NCBI GenBank assembly: GCA_002110485.1
Contig: MOWL01000002.1
Span: forward strand, 620,001 to 684,000
Length of the DNA: 64,000 nucleotides
Reading direction: 5' to 3'
Origin: Emergomyces orientalis
Lineage: Eukaryota; Ascomycota; Eurotiomycetes; Onygenales; Ajellomycetaceae
Positions 1-10,520 of this stretch are shown piece after piece. The translations under genes and the position numbers were made by a program. A model generated the notes under the pieces. It did not search any database, was not told the origin of the DNA, and saw nothing but the letters and a program-made list of their open reading frames with translations. Position 1 is the stretch's first letter. The number at the start of each line of letters is the position of its first letter.

Positions 1-3000
1 TCAAAGCTGCTTGACTATCTGAAAAAATCCATGCTTCTTTCATATCTTTTCTTTTTGAAGCTTTTATTTCTATCAGTTTAAAAGCTTTCATAATAGCATA
101 TAATTCAGCATCAAATACTTCACATTCATTTCCAATATTCCATGAATCTGATGTATATTTGTAATTATCTTCTGTATATGCTATTCCAGCTTCTAGGTCT
201 TTATTTTCATTCATTGAACCATCTGAATAGATTAGAATTGACTTTTTAAAATCAATTTTCTCTATTATTCTTCTATGATTCTCAGCTTCTTCTGGTTTTG
301 ATAATGCACTTATTTCAATTGAAATCATTGAGCCTAGTTTTTCTTTTCATGAATATAGCTTTTTGTGTTCAATCTTTTCAATATTTAATGAGGAGAACTC
401 ATTTTTAATCATTGAGCATACTCTATATAGTTGAGAAGGGATTTTTTTTCTATTTCTCTCATTTTCTTGATTTTCTTGACTTTCATTTCAATCTAGATAT
501 CTATTTCAATCTAAGTCATTTCCAGATTGAATTGAAGGATAAGATGTAGATATTCTTTTTCTAATTGAATGAATATCTGGCATTTTCATGATTCTCAGTG
601 CATAATTCTTGCATATCTTCTCAAATCTTATTTCAGGAGATGATATAGAAGCTTCTATTTCCATAGCTCTACATGAAGAGGTTTTGAAAGCTTCCAGAAT
701 TCTTCTTAAAGCTGTATTCTGCAATTTTTGAAACTTATCTATGAAGTGTTTCTGGTTCTTCCACCATATCTGAACACCATAATCAGAAATAGATGCTATA
801 CATGCAATGTATAGCTGTCTCATAGCTTGAAATGATAAACCCCTTTCAGTATTAGAAAGTTGTATTATACTATTTAAAACTCTTTCAGCTTGAGCCATTC
901 TTTTTTGAATATGAGATTTAAAATTGAGTTTTGAATTCAGTCAGATTTCTAGTCATCTTACAACTGATTTAGGCTTTATTTCTTGATTTAATAGATTTAA
1001 ACTTATTTCCTTTTCATATCTTTTTGGAAAAAAGTGAATTAATTCAGTTTTTTTCATATCAAATTGAATTAGATTTAAATCTTCTCTATTAAATATCTCT
1101 TGTGCAGCTTTTTCAATATTTTCACAATTTTCTTTTATTGTTCTTGAGCTGAAAATCAGATCTATATCATTAATATAGCTAGAAGATCTCACTATCTTCA
1201 TTTCTCTATCTTTGAATAGATTTTTTGTATATATAGCAAATAGAATTGGTGAGACTGAAGACCCCTGAGAAACTTCTATTTCAATTTCAGTAATATCTTG
1301 CTTTAATGAGTCAAAAAGTAGTTGAATATATCTTTTTGACATAAAACATATAACTCATTTTATTAATGCTTTTGGTAGTTTCATCTCTTGAAGAATAATT
1401 ATTAGCTTATTCTTTGAAACATGATCAAAAGCATCTTTTATATCAATAAAAGCAGCTGTTGTAACTAAGCCTTCATTTTTTGCCATTTGAATATCATGAA
1501 TTATTGATAAAACTGTATCTATTGCAGAATTCTGTTTTCTGCCACCCATTTGATCATTATATAATAAATCAGTGATTGAGTCTAGATATGATAATCTTGT
1601 TGCTATTATTTTTTCAAGAATTTTTCCCAAGCAATTCAAAAGTGATATAATTCTATAAGACTTTGGCATAGTAGCTTTTCTATTTGGTTTTGCAAGAACT
1701 ATACCAGTTGCTTGTCTCCAGCATTCAGGGTGATACCCATTCTTCATTAGTTGAGAGAATAATTCAAATAATTCATTTTTCAGAGAATGAAAGACTTTTT
1801 GAATGATTAAATGATTTATAGTATCAGGTCCTGCAGCTGTTTTTGTAGAACTTGTAAAAACAGCAGTTTCAAGTTCATTTCTAGATAGATCTGGCCAAGC
1901 CCATCTTGAATCTTCAATATATTCACATATTGAACTATATTGTTCAGATTGAGGTGGTTTTTGAAATAGAATTTTCATAAAAGCCTGACATTTTTGTTCA
2001 AAAGAATGAGCAATATATTCCTCATTTTCTATTTTATATTTTAGAGATGGAAGCTTTGCAACAGATTTAGACTTTGTATATTTAAAAGCTTTAAATATTT
2101 CTTTTCCCTGTGCATTCTCAAGAAATTTATTCCAGCAGCTAGTTTTAGCTTTTTTAATTAATGTGAAATATTCATTTCTTATTCTTTTATATTCTTCATA
2201 AGATATGATATTCTCTTTCCATTCTTTTTTTATTTTTGCTAGATTTTTTCTTTTTTCTGTTATTTCTTCTGACCACCAAGGTTTTGAGAATTCTGAGAGC
2301 TTTTTCTTTGGTATAAAGTTTTTAATGCTTTCTAATATAATTTCAGTTATTATATTAGTTCTACTTTCTAGCATTATATCTGTTATTATTGTCTTTTCAT
2401 TCCAATTTGATAATTCTTCTTTTTTTTCAAATTTTAAATCTTCAATTCTCTTATTGATTTCAGACCATTCAGCTTTTTCAAAATTATATTGATTTGATAG
2501 TAGAGGATTCTCACATGTTTCCTTTTCATCAATTTCAATATTAAATTGAATAACTTCATGAGCAGATCCTGATGTTTCTTCTGAATTAATAAACCAATTA
2601 TAGACCTTGTTTTCAATCAAATTTTTTGATAGAAAGGTTAAGTCTATGATTGATTTCTTCATTAAGTTGTTTCTAACGAAGGTCTGTCTATCAATTTCAT
2701 TTATAATATCTAATTCATGTTGTAGAGCCCACTCTACTATTTTCTCTGATCTTATTGAATAATCACATTCAGAATTCCACCATATATGATGTGCATTGAA
2801 ATCACCACATATAATAGCATTTTTTTCTGGACTTAAATTCAGCAGTTCTCTGTCAACTGTCCATGAATTATCATTTACCTTCAGTGATTTTTCATTATAA
2901 ATATTTATCAATTGAATACTGTCAAATTGATTTCTTGTATCTATAATATCTCCAACTAGAATATCAGAATTAGATATATAATTACTTTTTATATTGAATT

Positions 3001-3289
3001 GAAATCTTGATCTTTTTCTTGCATATATCACAACTCTTGCTTTTACATCTGATTTCTCTGGTAAAAAGCAGTGATAGCTTGAATGAGAAATTATAAATTG
3101 TTGTTCTATATCAAAATTTGGCTCTTGTAATAGAATGAAGTCAGTTTGCTCTTCAAAGCCTATCTGTAAGCATGAATAGATAGCATCTTTATTTCTATCA
3201 ACATTGTTTTGAATAAAAGTTATTTTTGAAGCATTTTTGATAGTTTTTTTCTTCTTTTTATTATTGTTTTGTGTAGTAAACATGTACAA
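1..3289 (-). pseudogene. LINE-A copy 1 ORF2: APE endonuclease-RT-RNase H, with six in-frame TGA
   Basis: The frame starts at 3289 and runs to the window edge, interrupted only by TGA at 1355-1357, 953-955, 941-943, 506-508, 488-490 and 347-349; each stands where LINE-B or family comparison has Trp. There is no TAA, TAG or frameshift. The endonuclease has LLQEP, GDFNAHH and SIIDLTF. RT motifs include KSYRIISLLN, FIDIKDAFD, QGSSVSPILF and YINDIDLIF; the catalytic YxDD box reads YIND, so the RT should be inactive as written. RNase H shows IYSDGS, FDAELYAI and IFSDSQAAL. It is a pseudogene under the standard code; under a UGA=Trp reading it is one open frame. Confidence 0.85.
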
Positions 3290-3316
3290 AAGGAATAAAT
3301 TGAAGCTGTGTTTCTT

Positions 3317-4879
3317 TTATTCTGAATCAGGTAATAGATTATATCTATTATCTGTATTCAGAGCTGGAACTTCTACTGCTTTCATAGAAATGAGATTTTC
3401 TTTATCTTTTCTCATTTTTATAGGTGTAACAGGGTTTAAGATCTGTCTATTTTTTGAAAAAGAATTTGACTCAGAAGAAATAGACATTTGAGAATTTCTT
3501 CTTTTTGTAGTTTTATCTATTTTCTCTGTATTTTGAGTTTCTTTTCTCCATTTCACATCTTTATTGAAAGACTTTTTCTTGAAAATGAAAATACAATCTT
3601 TTGAAATAGATGTGTGCTTTTCATAGCAATTACTGCATTTGATTTCAGTGTGATTGCAGATTTCACCTATTTTTCTACATGTGTTGCAAGAATGTTCATT
3701 TGTTTTGTGATCTAAAGCACAAAACTGACATTTAGAATTTCTTTTACAAGTATTTGCAAAGTGTCCATGTTTCTGACAGTTTGAGCATTGAATTTGAGAT
3801 TTAATATTCTCTCTTGAATCTTTGAATTCAAATACTTTCATTTTCAATCCTGCAATTATAATATACTGTCGTTTTGACTGTTCTATTGTATTTGTAGTAA
3901 TTAAAACTGAAGCATTTTGATTTCTTTGTCTTTGCTCATAAGAATTGAGCCAAATTGGGGTTTTTTTCAAAGAAATTGAATTATATATTTCAATTTCTTC
4001 TTTCAAATTTATCATGCCTTCTTCATGATCAAAGATTTCAACTGGAATATCATGTAATACAAATTTTCCCCATTTCTCATCTTTTTCACATGAAACTTCA
4101 ATAGAGAGAGCTTTTTGAACTATCTCTTTCCAGCAGTTTTCATTTTGAATTAGATATTCAGAGCTGAAATCTGGCATAGCAGTAATTACAATTGAATTTC
4201 CCAGAAAAGAGGTTTCAATTGATGAGATAACTGGCTTGAATTCTTCATTTTGAGTTTCAAAATGAAAGTTTTGATTGATTTTGTTTCTAAGTTCAAAAAT
4301 GAACTTAGAATCATTTAGAATAGATTTTTCAAAGATAGCTCTATCACTAACTTTTAAAATCAGTCTCTGTTTTTTTGATTCAAGAAATTTAATCTCTTTT
4401 TGAGCTTTTCTTTGTTCTTTTTTCTCAACTAATGAGAAAATTTTTTCTGCTTTTTTCAGCTGTTTTTCTTTTTCAATATTTTGTGAGCTATTGAGGGCTT
4501 GAGCATAGGTTTTTGTCTCATTTTCAGTGTTTTCTTTTGAAAGAGATTCAGAAGAGATTTTTTGAGATACAGATTTTTCAGTTTTTTTCAAAACTATCTT
4601 CAGATTTGAAGAAATATTAAGTTTAAACTTAATAATTTCATTCAGTTGTCTTGCTTGTGAATGCAGAATAAGAAGAATTTCTTCATTTTCTTCATACATG
4701 CACTGTTTATATAGCTCATCAGCTATTTTTTGTAGATTTTTCACTTCATCTACTTTGTGTCTGTCTATTTCTTCTTTTTTTCTTTTCTTCAAAATCTCAA
4801 TTTCAGAAACAGTTTCTATGAAATTATTTCTATTTTTGCATGGAGTCATCATGTTCACAGATTGAGGTGAGTTATTCAT
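3317..4879 (-). CDS. LINE-A ORF1, gag-like zinc-knuckle protein
   Basis: A 520-aa intact frame ending in TAA, 27 bp upstream of ORF2. The N-terminal half is rich in Lys/Glu/Ser and probably coiled. Roughly residues 360-430 carry a row of Cys/His clusters: one clear CCHC knuckle (CSNCQKHGHFANTC) followed by two degenerate ones (starting CQFC and CSNCYEKH). This is the usual RNA-binding ORF1 of fungal LINEs, expected to coat the element RNA in a ribonucleoprotein. All its Trp codons are TGG and it has no internal stop, unlike ORF2. Strong A/T codon bias. Confidence 0.85.
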   Translation of the reverse strand: MNNSPQSVNMMTPCKNRNNFIETVSEIEILKKRKKEEIDRHKVDEVKNLQKIADELYKQCMYEENEEILLILHSQARQLNEIIKFKLNISSNLKIVLKKTEKSVSQKISSESLSKENTENETKTYAQALNSSQNIEKEKQLKKAEKIFSLVEKKEQRKAQKEIKFLESKKQRLILKVSDRAIFEKSILNDSKFIFELRNKINQNFHFETQNEEFKPVISSIETSFLGNSIVITAMPDFSSEYLIQNENCWKEIVQKALSIEVSCEKDEKWGKFVLHDIPVEIFDHEEGMINLKEEIEIYNSISLKKTPIWLNSYEQRQRNQNASVLITTNTIEQSKRQYIIIAGLKMKVFEFKDSRENIKSQIQCSNCQKHGHFANTCKRNSKCQFCALDHKTNEHSCNTCRKIGEICNHTEIKCSNCYEKHTSISKDCIFIFKKKSFNKDVKWRKETQNTEKIDKTTKRRNSQMSISSESNSFSKNRQILNPVTPIKMRKDKENLISMKAVEVPALNTDNRYNLLPDSE

Positions 4880-5635
4880 GATTTCTTTGAGTATATTAGA
4901 TAATTAGTCAAATTAAATAGTATTCTCAGATTTTTGCTATTTTTTCTACTAGAAATAGTATCTAGATTAGATTTTTCAAGAGAATCTAATAAACTAATAT
5001 TGATTTTTAAAGATAAATCAATTAAATCTTCACAGACTTCTTTCTTGTGCTACAAAATGAAGAGAACAGAATTGATTTCAATGAATAATAAATTATTCAA
5101 TTGAAATGACAGTTTTTGAAAGAAAAACTGACAAAATAAATCAATTTTTTGCAGAGAAATTGATAAAAACTATTCAGAAATATTCAATATTCTAAACTTC
5201 TCCCCACATATCAAGTATGCAGCTCAAAATTGAGATTATTTTCAAAAACTGAATCAGTCACTGAAGTAAAGAAATATGAATTTGTGTAGAATTTTCTTGA
5301 TTTATTTACTCAGAGCTAAATCAAGAAAAACACTCTAACTCTTGCAAATTTTGTCTTTTTCAATTTAAAAAGCTTCTCAAAATTTCTGCTTGAAATAGGC
5401 CCCACCTCAAATCAAGATTGTATTCCTGAAATATCAATATGAATTAATACTGAATAGATTTTCTTTTCTATTCAAATTAATCTCATATATTTTACTAGAT
5501 AGCTCTTAATAAATGTAATTTATTAAGTCACACAGATGAGTATGCAAATGAAAAATCAACAGACTAAATCTGTACTATTTTCTTATATAATAATATATAT
5601 ATATACAAGTATGTATATATATTACTTGCAGGGAC
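4880..5635 (-). other. AT-rich leader of LINE-A copy 1
   Basis: About 750 bp of AT-rich DNA without a convincing frame, lying upstream of ORF1 and ending in a TA-dinucleotide tract near 5585-5630. Probably the LINE 5' untranslated/promoter region. No second copy in the window tests the boundary. Confidence 0.5.
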
Positions 5636-6202
5636 CAAGCTATTTTTTTAAACACTGATATTTCCACTTTTTCTCGTTCCGTTTTGTAGAGAGGGTAGGT
5701 TCCGGGGAATTTCTGATTGAAGGGTAGGTCACGTGTGATCTGTGCTGAGGTATTTTTTTGTCACTTTTCTGCCGGGCGAGGTAGGGCGGTACAGGGAAAA
5801 GACTTGGCACTGGTGCAAAGGAACATGAAAATCAATCAGAGTTTTCACGCAGGTTTTGACAATGAATTGTTCAGAAAGAGATGATCGGAATGAATTCAAA
5901 ATTGAGACAGTTGTAATATCTGGTTTGTTCTAGCTTCTATCAAAATTCTATGTAAATTGGGCCGAAACTGATGATGTTATGTGATGAAGTGTGATTTTCT
6001 TTCCCCTTAGGGGTTGCAAACACGTTTTCCTCAATAGCTTCACCAACTTGCGCTCAATTTTAATAAAAAGTGAATAAATTGCTTTCTCAAACAAGAGCTT
6101 TCAAATGGATGTCTTTTCGTCTTCTAATTCGAAGAATTGGGCTGGTTCGGGGGAAAGCGTTTTTTTGTCTGATTTCATATTCTAGCTATTACTGTCTTCT
6201 GT
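5636..6202. other. unidentified segment between LINE copies
   Basis: Base composition returns to near normal here, with CACGTG-containing sequence near 5730. I see no gene, repeat or element signature. It may be the original target DNA between two retroelements. Confidence 0.4.
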
Positions 6203-6257
6203 GATTAAATGATTTATAGTATCAGGTTCTGCAGCTGTTTTTGTAGAACTTGTTTTT
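6203..6257 (-). mobile_element. tiny LINE-A RT fragment joined to a poly(T) run
   Basis: About 45 bp match LINE-A ORF2 at 1806-1853 almost exactly and are followed directly by a run of 16 or more T. The piece encodes the AGPDTINHLI stretch of the RT. A short internal fragment next to a homopolymer suggests a chimeric or template-switched insertion rather than simple decay. Confidence 0.6.
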
Positions 6258-6590
6258 TTTTTTTTTTTCTTCCATTAAGGCATATGCAATCAGTGATTAT
6301 GATGCCCACCTAATATTACTAGAATTTATCATGTAAACTATATCTAAATACATGTAACTTCTTGTCACTTGCCATTACAGTAATTCCAGCCCAGAATAAG
6401 AGACACATTCAAAAATAAAAAATGATACAATTTAATACTAAGACATTTTTTTTAAAAATAAACTCAAAGTTGAAGATAATACAAAGAAAATTAAAAGAAT
6501 GAACTAATATAGAAAATTTCTCAAAGAATATTTATAATAAATTGATTTAAATCATATTTATTATATATCTAGTTGTTGTTTTTTTCTTGT

Positions 6591-6846
6591 TGCAATATCT
6601 GTAAAAAAGAGAATATAAATAATCTTCAAAGATATTTATAAATAAATAAATAAAAAAAAGAAAAATCAATTTGCTGACTATTCTGGGCTGGAATTCAAGT
6701 ATTGCAAGTGCTATTTGTTTGAAGAAAAAATGTATAGTAATTAGTGTTAAAGTTAGAAAAATCCTGAGACTCTTTGAGTCTCAGGTAGATATCATAGTCT
6801 CTGACTGCATATATATCTATAATTGAAGAATAATAATAATAATAAT
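6591..6846 (+). mobile_element. LINE-A 3' end fragment, plus strand
   Basis: Matches the 3' untranslated end of the plus-strand LINE-A copies (for example 17966-18212) including the terminal hairpin and an (AAT)n tail at about 6828-6846. It butts directly into LINE-B, read on the minus strand, inside the RNase H region of B. The sequence 6258-6590 to its left is AT-rich and unidentified, and may hold the decayed rest of this insertion. Confidence 0.75.
6763..6785 (+). repeat. LINE-A 3' terminal hairpin
   Basis: Perfect 10-bp inverted repeat, arm CCTGAGACTC, with a TTT loop, about 45 bp before the (AAT)n tail. Confidence 0.85.
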
Positions 6847-9105
6847 TGATATCTGAATTTCTTGTCAATTGACTCATTGTCATTTTAAATGCTTGCATTA
6901 TTGCATATACTTCTGCATCAAATACTTCCATTTCTTGACCCAGATTTCATGAATTGGTGAAGTATATATCTTTGTTTCTTGTATATGCTATGCCAGCTCT
7001 CAGATTATTTGAAGTATCATTTTTTGATCCATCAGTATAGATAATCAGAGCATTATTTATAATTTCAAGCTGCTTTAAATGTCTTTCTTGCTCATTTTCT
7101 TTAGATAATTCACTAATATCTATATTAATCAATGAATTCAGAGACTTTTTTCATGAATATAGTTGTTCAAAATCTAATTCTTTCACATTTAAATGAGGAA
7201 GTTCGTCTTTGATCATTGAACAAACTCTATAAACTGAGTTGAAATCTTTTTTACAGAATTTAGACTGGTTTCATTTCAATCTAAATATTTACTTCAGTTC
7301 AAATCAGTGCCTGTGTTCATGGGAGGAAATGTGGATGAAACTCTTTTTCTAATTGTATGATTTTGATTTAATTTAATTATTCTCACTGAATAATTTCTGC
7401 ACAGCTTGTCCAGTCTTATTTTAGAAGAAGGAATTGAGGCTTCAATTTCCATAGCTTTTATAGAGATGGTTTTAAATGCTCCCAGCATTCTTCTTAAAGC
7501 TTTATTTTGCAGACTTTCATATTTATTTAGAAAGTTTTTCTGATTTTTCCATCATATTTGTGCTCCATAGTCTGAGATTGAGAAAATGCAGACAATATAA
7601 AGTTGTCTCATTGCTTGAAAAGATAGTTCTCTTTCTGTATTTGATAATCTTAAAATGTTATTAAGATTACTCTCTGCCTGGGCAAGTTTCTTTTGAGTAT
7701 GATAATTAAACTTCAGTTTTGAGTCTAGTCAAAAACCTAGCCATCTAACTGATTCTTTTGAATTAATTTGTTTATTTAGCAAGACTATGTGTTCATTTTT
7801 CTCATTTGACTTAGAAAAAAAGTGAATCAATTCAGTTTTATTCATATTAAACTGAATATAATTTTCATTTTCTTTTTGAATGATTTCTCTTGCTGCATTT
7901 TCAATTAATAAACAGCTTTCTTTTATTGTTTTTGAATGACATAATAATGTAATATCATCAATGTAGCTGGGTGTTCTCACTAGCTTTATTTCTCTGTTTT
8001 GAAATAATGTTCTTATATATATCAAAAATAGAATGGGAGAGACTGGAGATCCCTGAGAGACTTCTATTTCAATTTTTGTTTCCTTTTGTTTTATTCCATC
8101 AAAAAACAACTGAATGGTTCTTTCTGACATAAAACAACTGACCCATTTTATCAATGATTTTGAAGTATTTAATTCTACCAGAGTTTGAATTAAATGCTCT
8201 TTTGAAACATGATCAAATGCCCCTTTTATATTAATAAAAGAAGCAGTTGAAACTAGTTTTTCATTTCTAGCTAATTCTATATCATGAGTTAGAGAAAAAA
8301 CTGCATCTATTGCTGAGTTTTGCTTTCTACCCTCTATTTGATCATAAAATAATAGATCAGAGTCAGAGATAGTACTTTGATATGATAATCTAGTAGCTAT
8401 TATTTTTTCTAAGACTTTTCCCAAGCAATTTAACAATGATATAATTCTATAGGATTTTGGAATAGTGCTTTTTCTATTTGGTTTTGCAAGTACTATTCCA
8501 GTGGCTTTTCTTCATATCTTGGAATGATATCCTTTTTTCAATAAATTGAAAAGTAATTCAAATATTTCTCCTTTTAACTTAGGATATAATTTTTGTATTA
8601 TTAAATGATTTATTGAGTCAGGGCCTGCAGCAGTTTTCTTTGAGCTTTCAAAAATTGCTGTTTGTAATTCATCTTCTGATAGATCTGGTCATATTCATCT
8701 TTTCTCTACATTTTCAGTATAATTATCTATTGATATAGAGTTTTCATTTTGAGATACTGGTGGTTTTTGAAATAACATTCTTAACAATGCCTGGCATTTT
8801 TCTTCAAAGGAATGAGCTTTAATCTCTCTATTCTGATAGTTATGTTCTAAAATAGGTAATTTAGCTACTTTTCTTGATTTTGTATAATTAAATGCTTTAA
8901 AAATCTCTTTTTCTTTTGCATTTTCAAGAAAAGTATTCCAGCATGAAGTTTTAGCTGTTTTTATAGTAGTGAAGTATTCATTTCTCATTTCTTTGTATTC
9001 TTTATGAGTAATGATATCTTTTTTTCATTTTTCTCTGTAAATTGCTAAATTTTTTCTTTTCTCTGATATTTCTTTATTCCACCATGGTTTAGAGTACTCT
9101 GATAG

Positions 9106-9453
9106 TGAAGTGGAATAAGGGGTTGTGCGCTTTTGGCGGCACGTGGGCAGGAGCAGCGGGATCGTAAGGAGGTTGGTAAGTTCGCCGTGTATACAATATT
9201 CTATTCAACGAGCTATCCAAATAGCAATACAAAAGAACATGTAGGAGATTCAAATATAGAAGAAGAACAAGCAATCAATCACATATCAAATCACACAATC
9301 AAAAAGGAGCAATCTCACTGCTCTGCGTACAATCAATCTTCGCCGAATCCACACGTGTGTCAAAGGATAATGGGAATATGAGGCAGCCATGCCAAACAAA
9401 TATATGAGGCGGTCTCGGCGAAAAGTAATACCACGCCGAGATTCCCCACCACA
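9106..9453. repeat. solo LTR (348 bp) inserted in LINE-B
   Basis: Starts TG and ends CA on either strand, flanked by a 4-bp duplication ATAG (9102-9105 and 9454-9457). Removing it together with one ATAG restores the LINE-B frame exactly through the conserved SKPWW stretch. Composition is far less AT-rich than the host LINE. No internal element remains, so it is most likely left by LTR-LTR recombination. Four bases is slightly short for a usual LTR duplication of five. Confidence 0.7.
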
Positions 9454-10099
9454 ATAGAACTTTTTTTGGAATATTATCATTAATACTTTCTAGAATTATA
9501 TTTGTAATTATTTCTGTTTTTTCCTCAAGTATTTGATCTGTAATTTCCTGATCTTTATTTCAAATCAGTTCATTTTTCTTTTTCTCTTTTAATATCTCAA
9601 TTTTTTTCTCAACTTCATTCCAATCTGCTTTTTCAAAGTTATATTGATTAGATAGTAGAGGATTTTCAATCATATTCTCTCTATCTAATATAATATTAAA
9701 TTGAATAAGCTCATGATATGAATCTGATGTTTCTTTTTCATTAATATATTATTCAAATAGTTTGTTTTTCATTAAATTGTTTGATATTAATGTTAAATCA
9801 ATTATTGAATGATTCTGTATATTATTTCTAAAGAAAGTTTGTCTATCAGTTTCATTAATTATATGAAGTTTATTAACTAGAAAGTATTCAACAAGTTCCT
9901 CTGCTCTTATTGATTGTCTGCATTCAGAATTCCATAAAATATGATGAGCATTGAAATCACCTGCAATTATAGAGTTTTTTGCAGGAGTTTGATTCATAAA
10001 ACCTCTATTAATTGTCCAGTTATTGTTGTTTTCTTCAAGAGATTTTTCATTATATATATTTATAATTTGAATTGTTTCAAATTCATTATATGTATCTAT

Positions 10100-10113
10100 A
10101 ATATCTCCTATTA
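10100..10113. repeat. target-site duplication of LINE-C, left copy
   Basis: The 14 bases AATATCTCCTATTA recur at 15488-15501. Both copies belong to LINE-B ORF2 around its GDI codons. Confidence 0.85.
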
Positions 10114-10520
10114 TTATTATTATTATATTATACACCACTTAATCTCAGGGATATGTGGGAAACTATTTATTTTATCTAACAAGGAAAACCATGCAATAAG
10201 AGAGCTTACTGCTGGATTAAAAACCTCATGCACTAATAAATGTATGCAACAGTTTCTGTGAGACTTCGGGCTACTGGGGACCAGCAACTGCTGTCCTCAA
10301 GAAGAGAAGAGAATGGGATGAGAAAAGAAAAATTAAAAATAAAGAAAAATTACACTGAGCATTTTTGAAAATGCGCCCGCGTGTGAGTGAGTGAGTGAAA
10401 GACGCCAACTGCGCTCTGAAGCATAGAGAGCCGCGTCTTTAGCCTGAAATGAGCATGGGGATGTGCCATGAGCACTGATTTTGTGTGGTAAGCGCGCTTT
10501 CAGCGGTTTCAGCATGGTGT

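Larger units (their letters stand above)
1..5635 (-). mobile_element. LINE-A copy 1, Tad1-like non-LTR retrotransposon (3' end beyond window)
   Basis: AT-rich non-LTR element read on the minus strand, with ORF1 (zinc-knuckle gag-like), then ORF2 (endonuclease, reverse transcriptase, RNase H). The order and domain set are those of fungal Tad1-clade LINEs. It has a long AT-rich leader upstream of ORF1; the 5' edge is placed near 5630, where a TA-repeat gives way to sequence of ordinary composition. The window start cuts it inside RNase H. Its ORF2 protein segments are identical to those of the plus-strand copies at 18214-24571, so the two sets form long inverted repeats. Confidence 0.9.
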
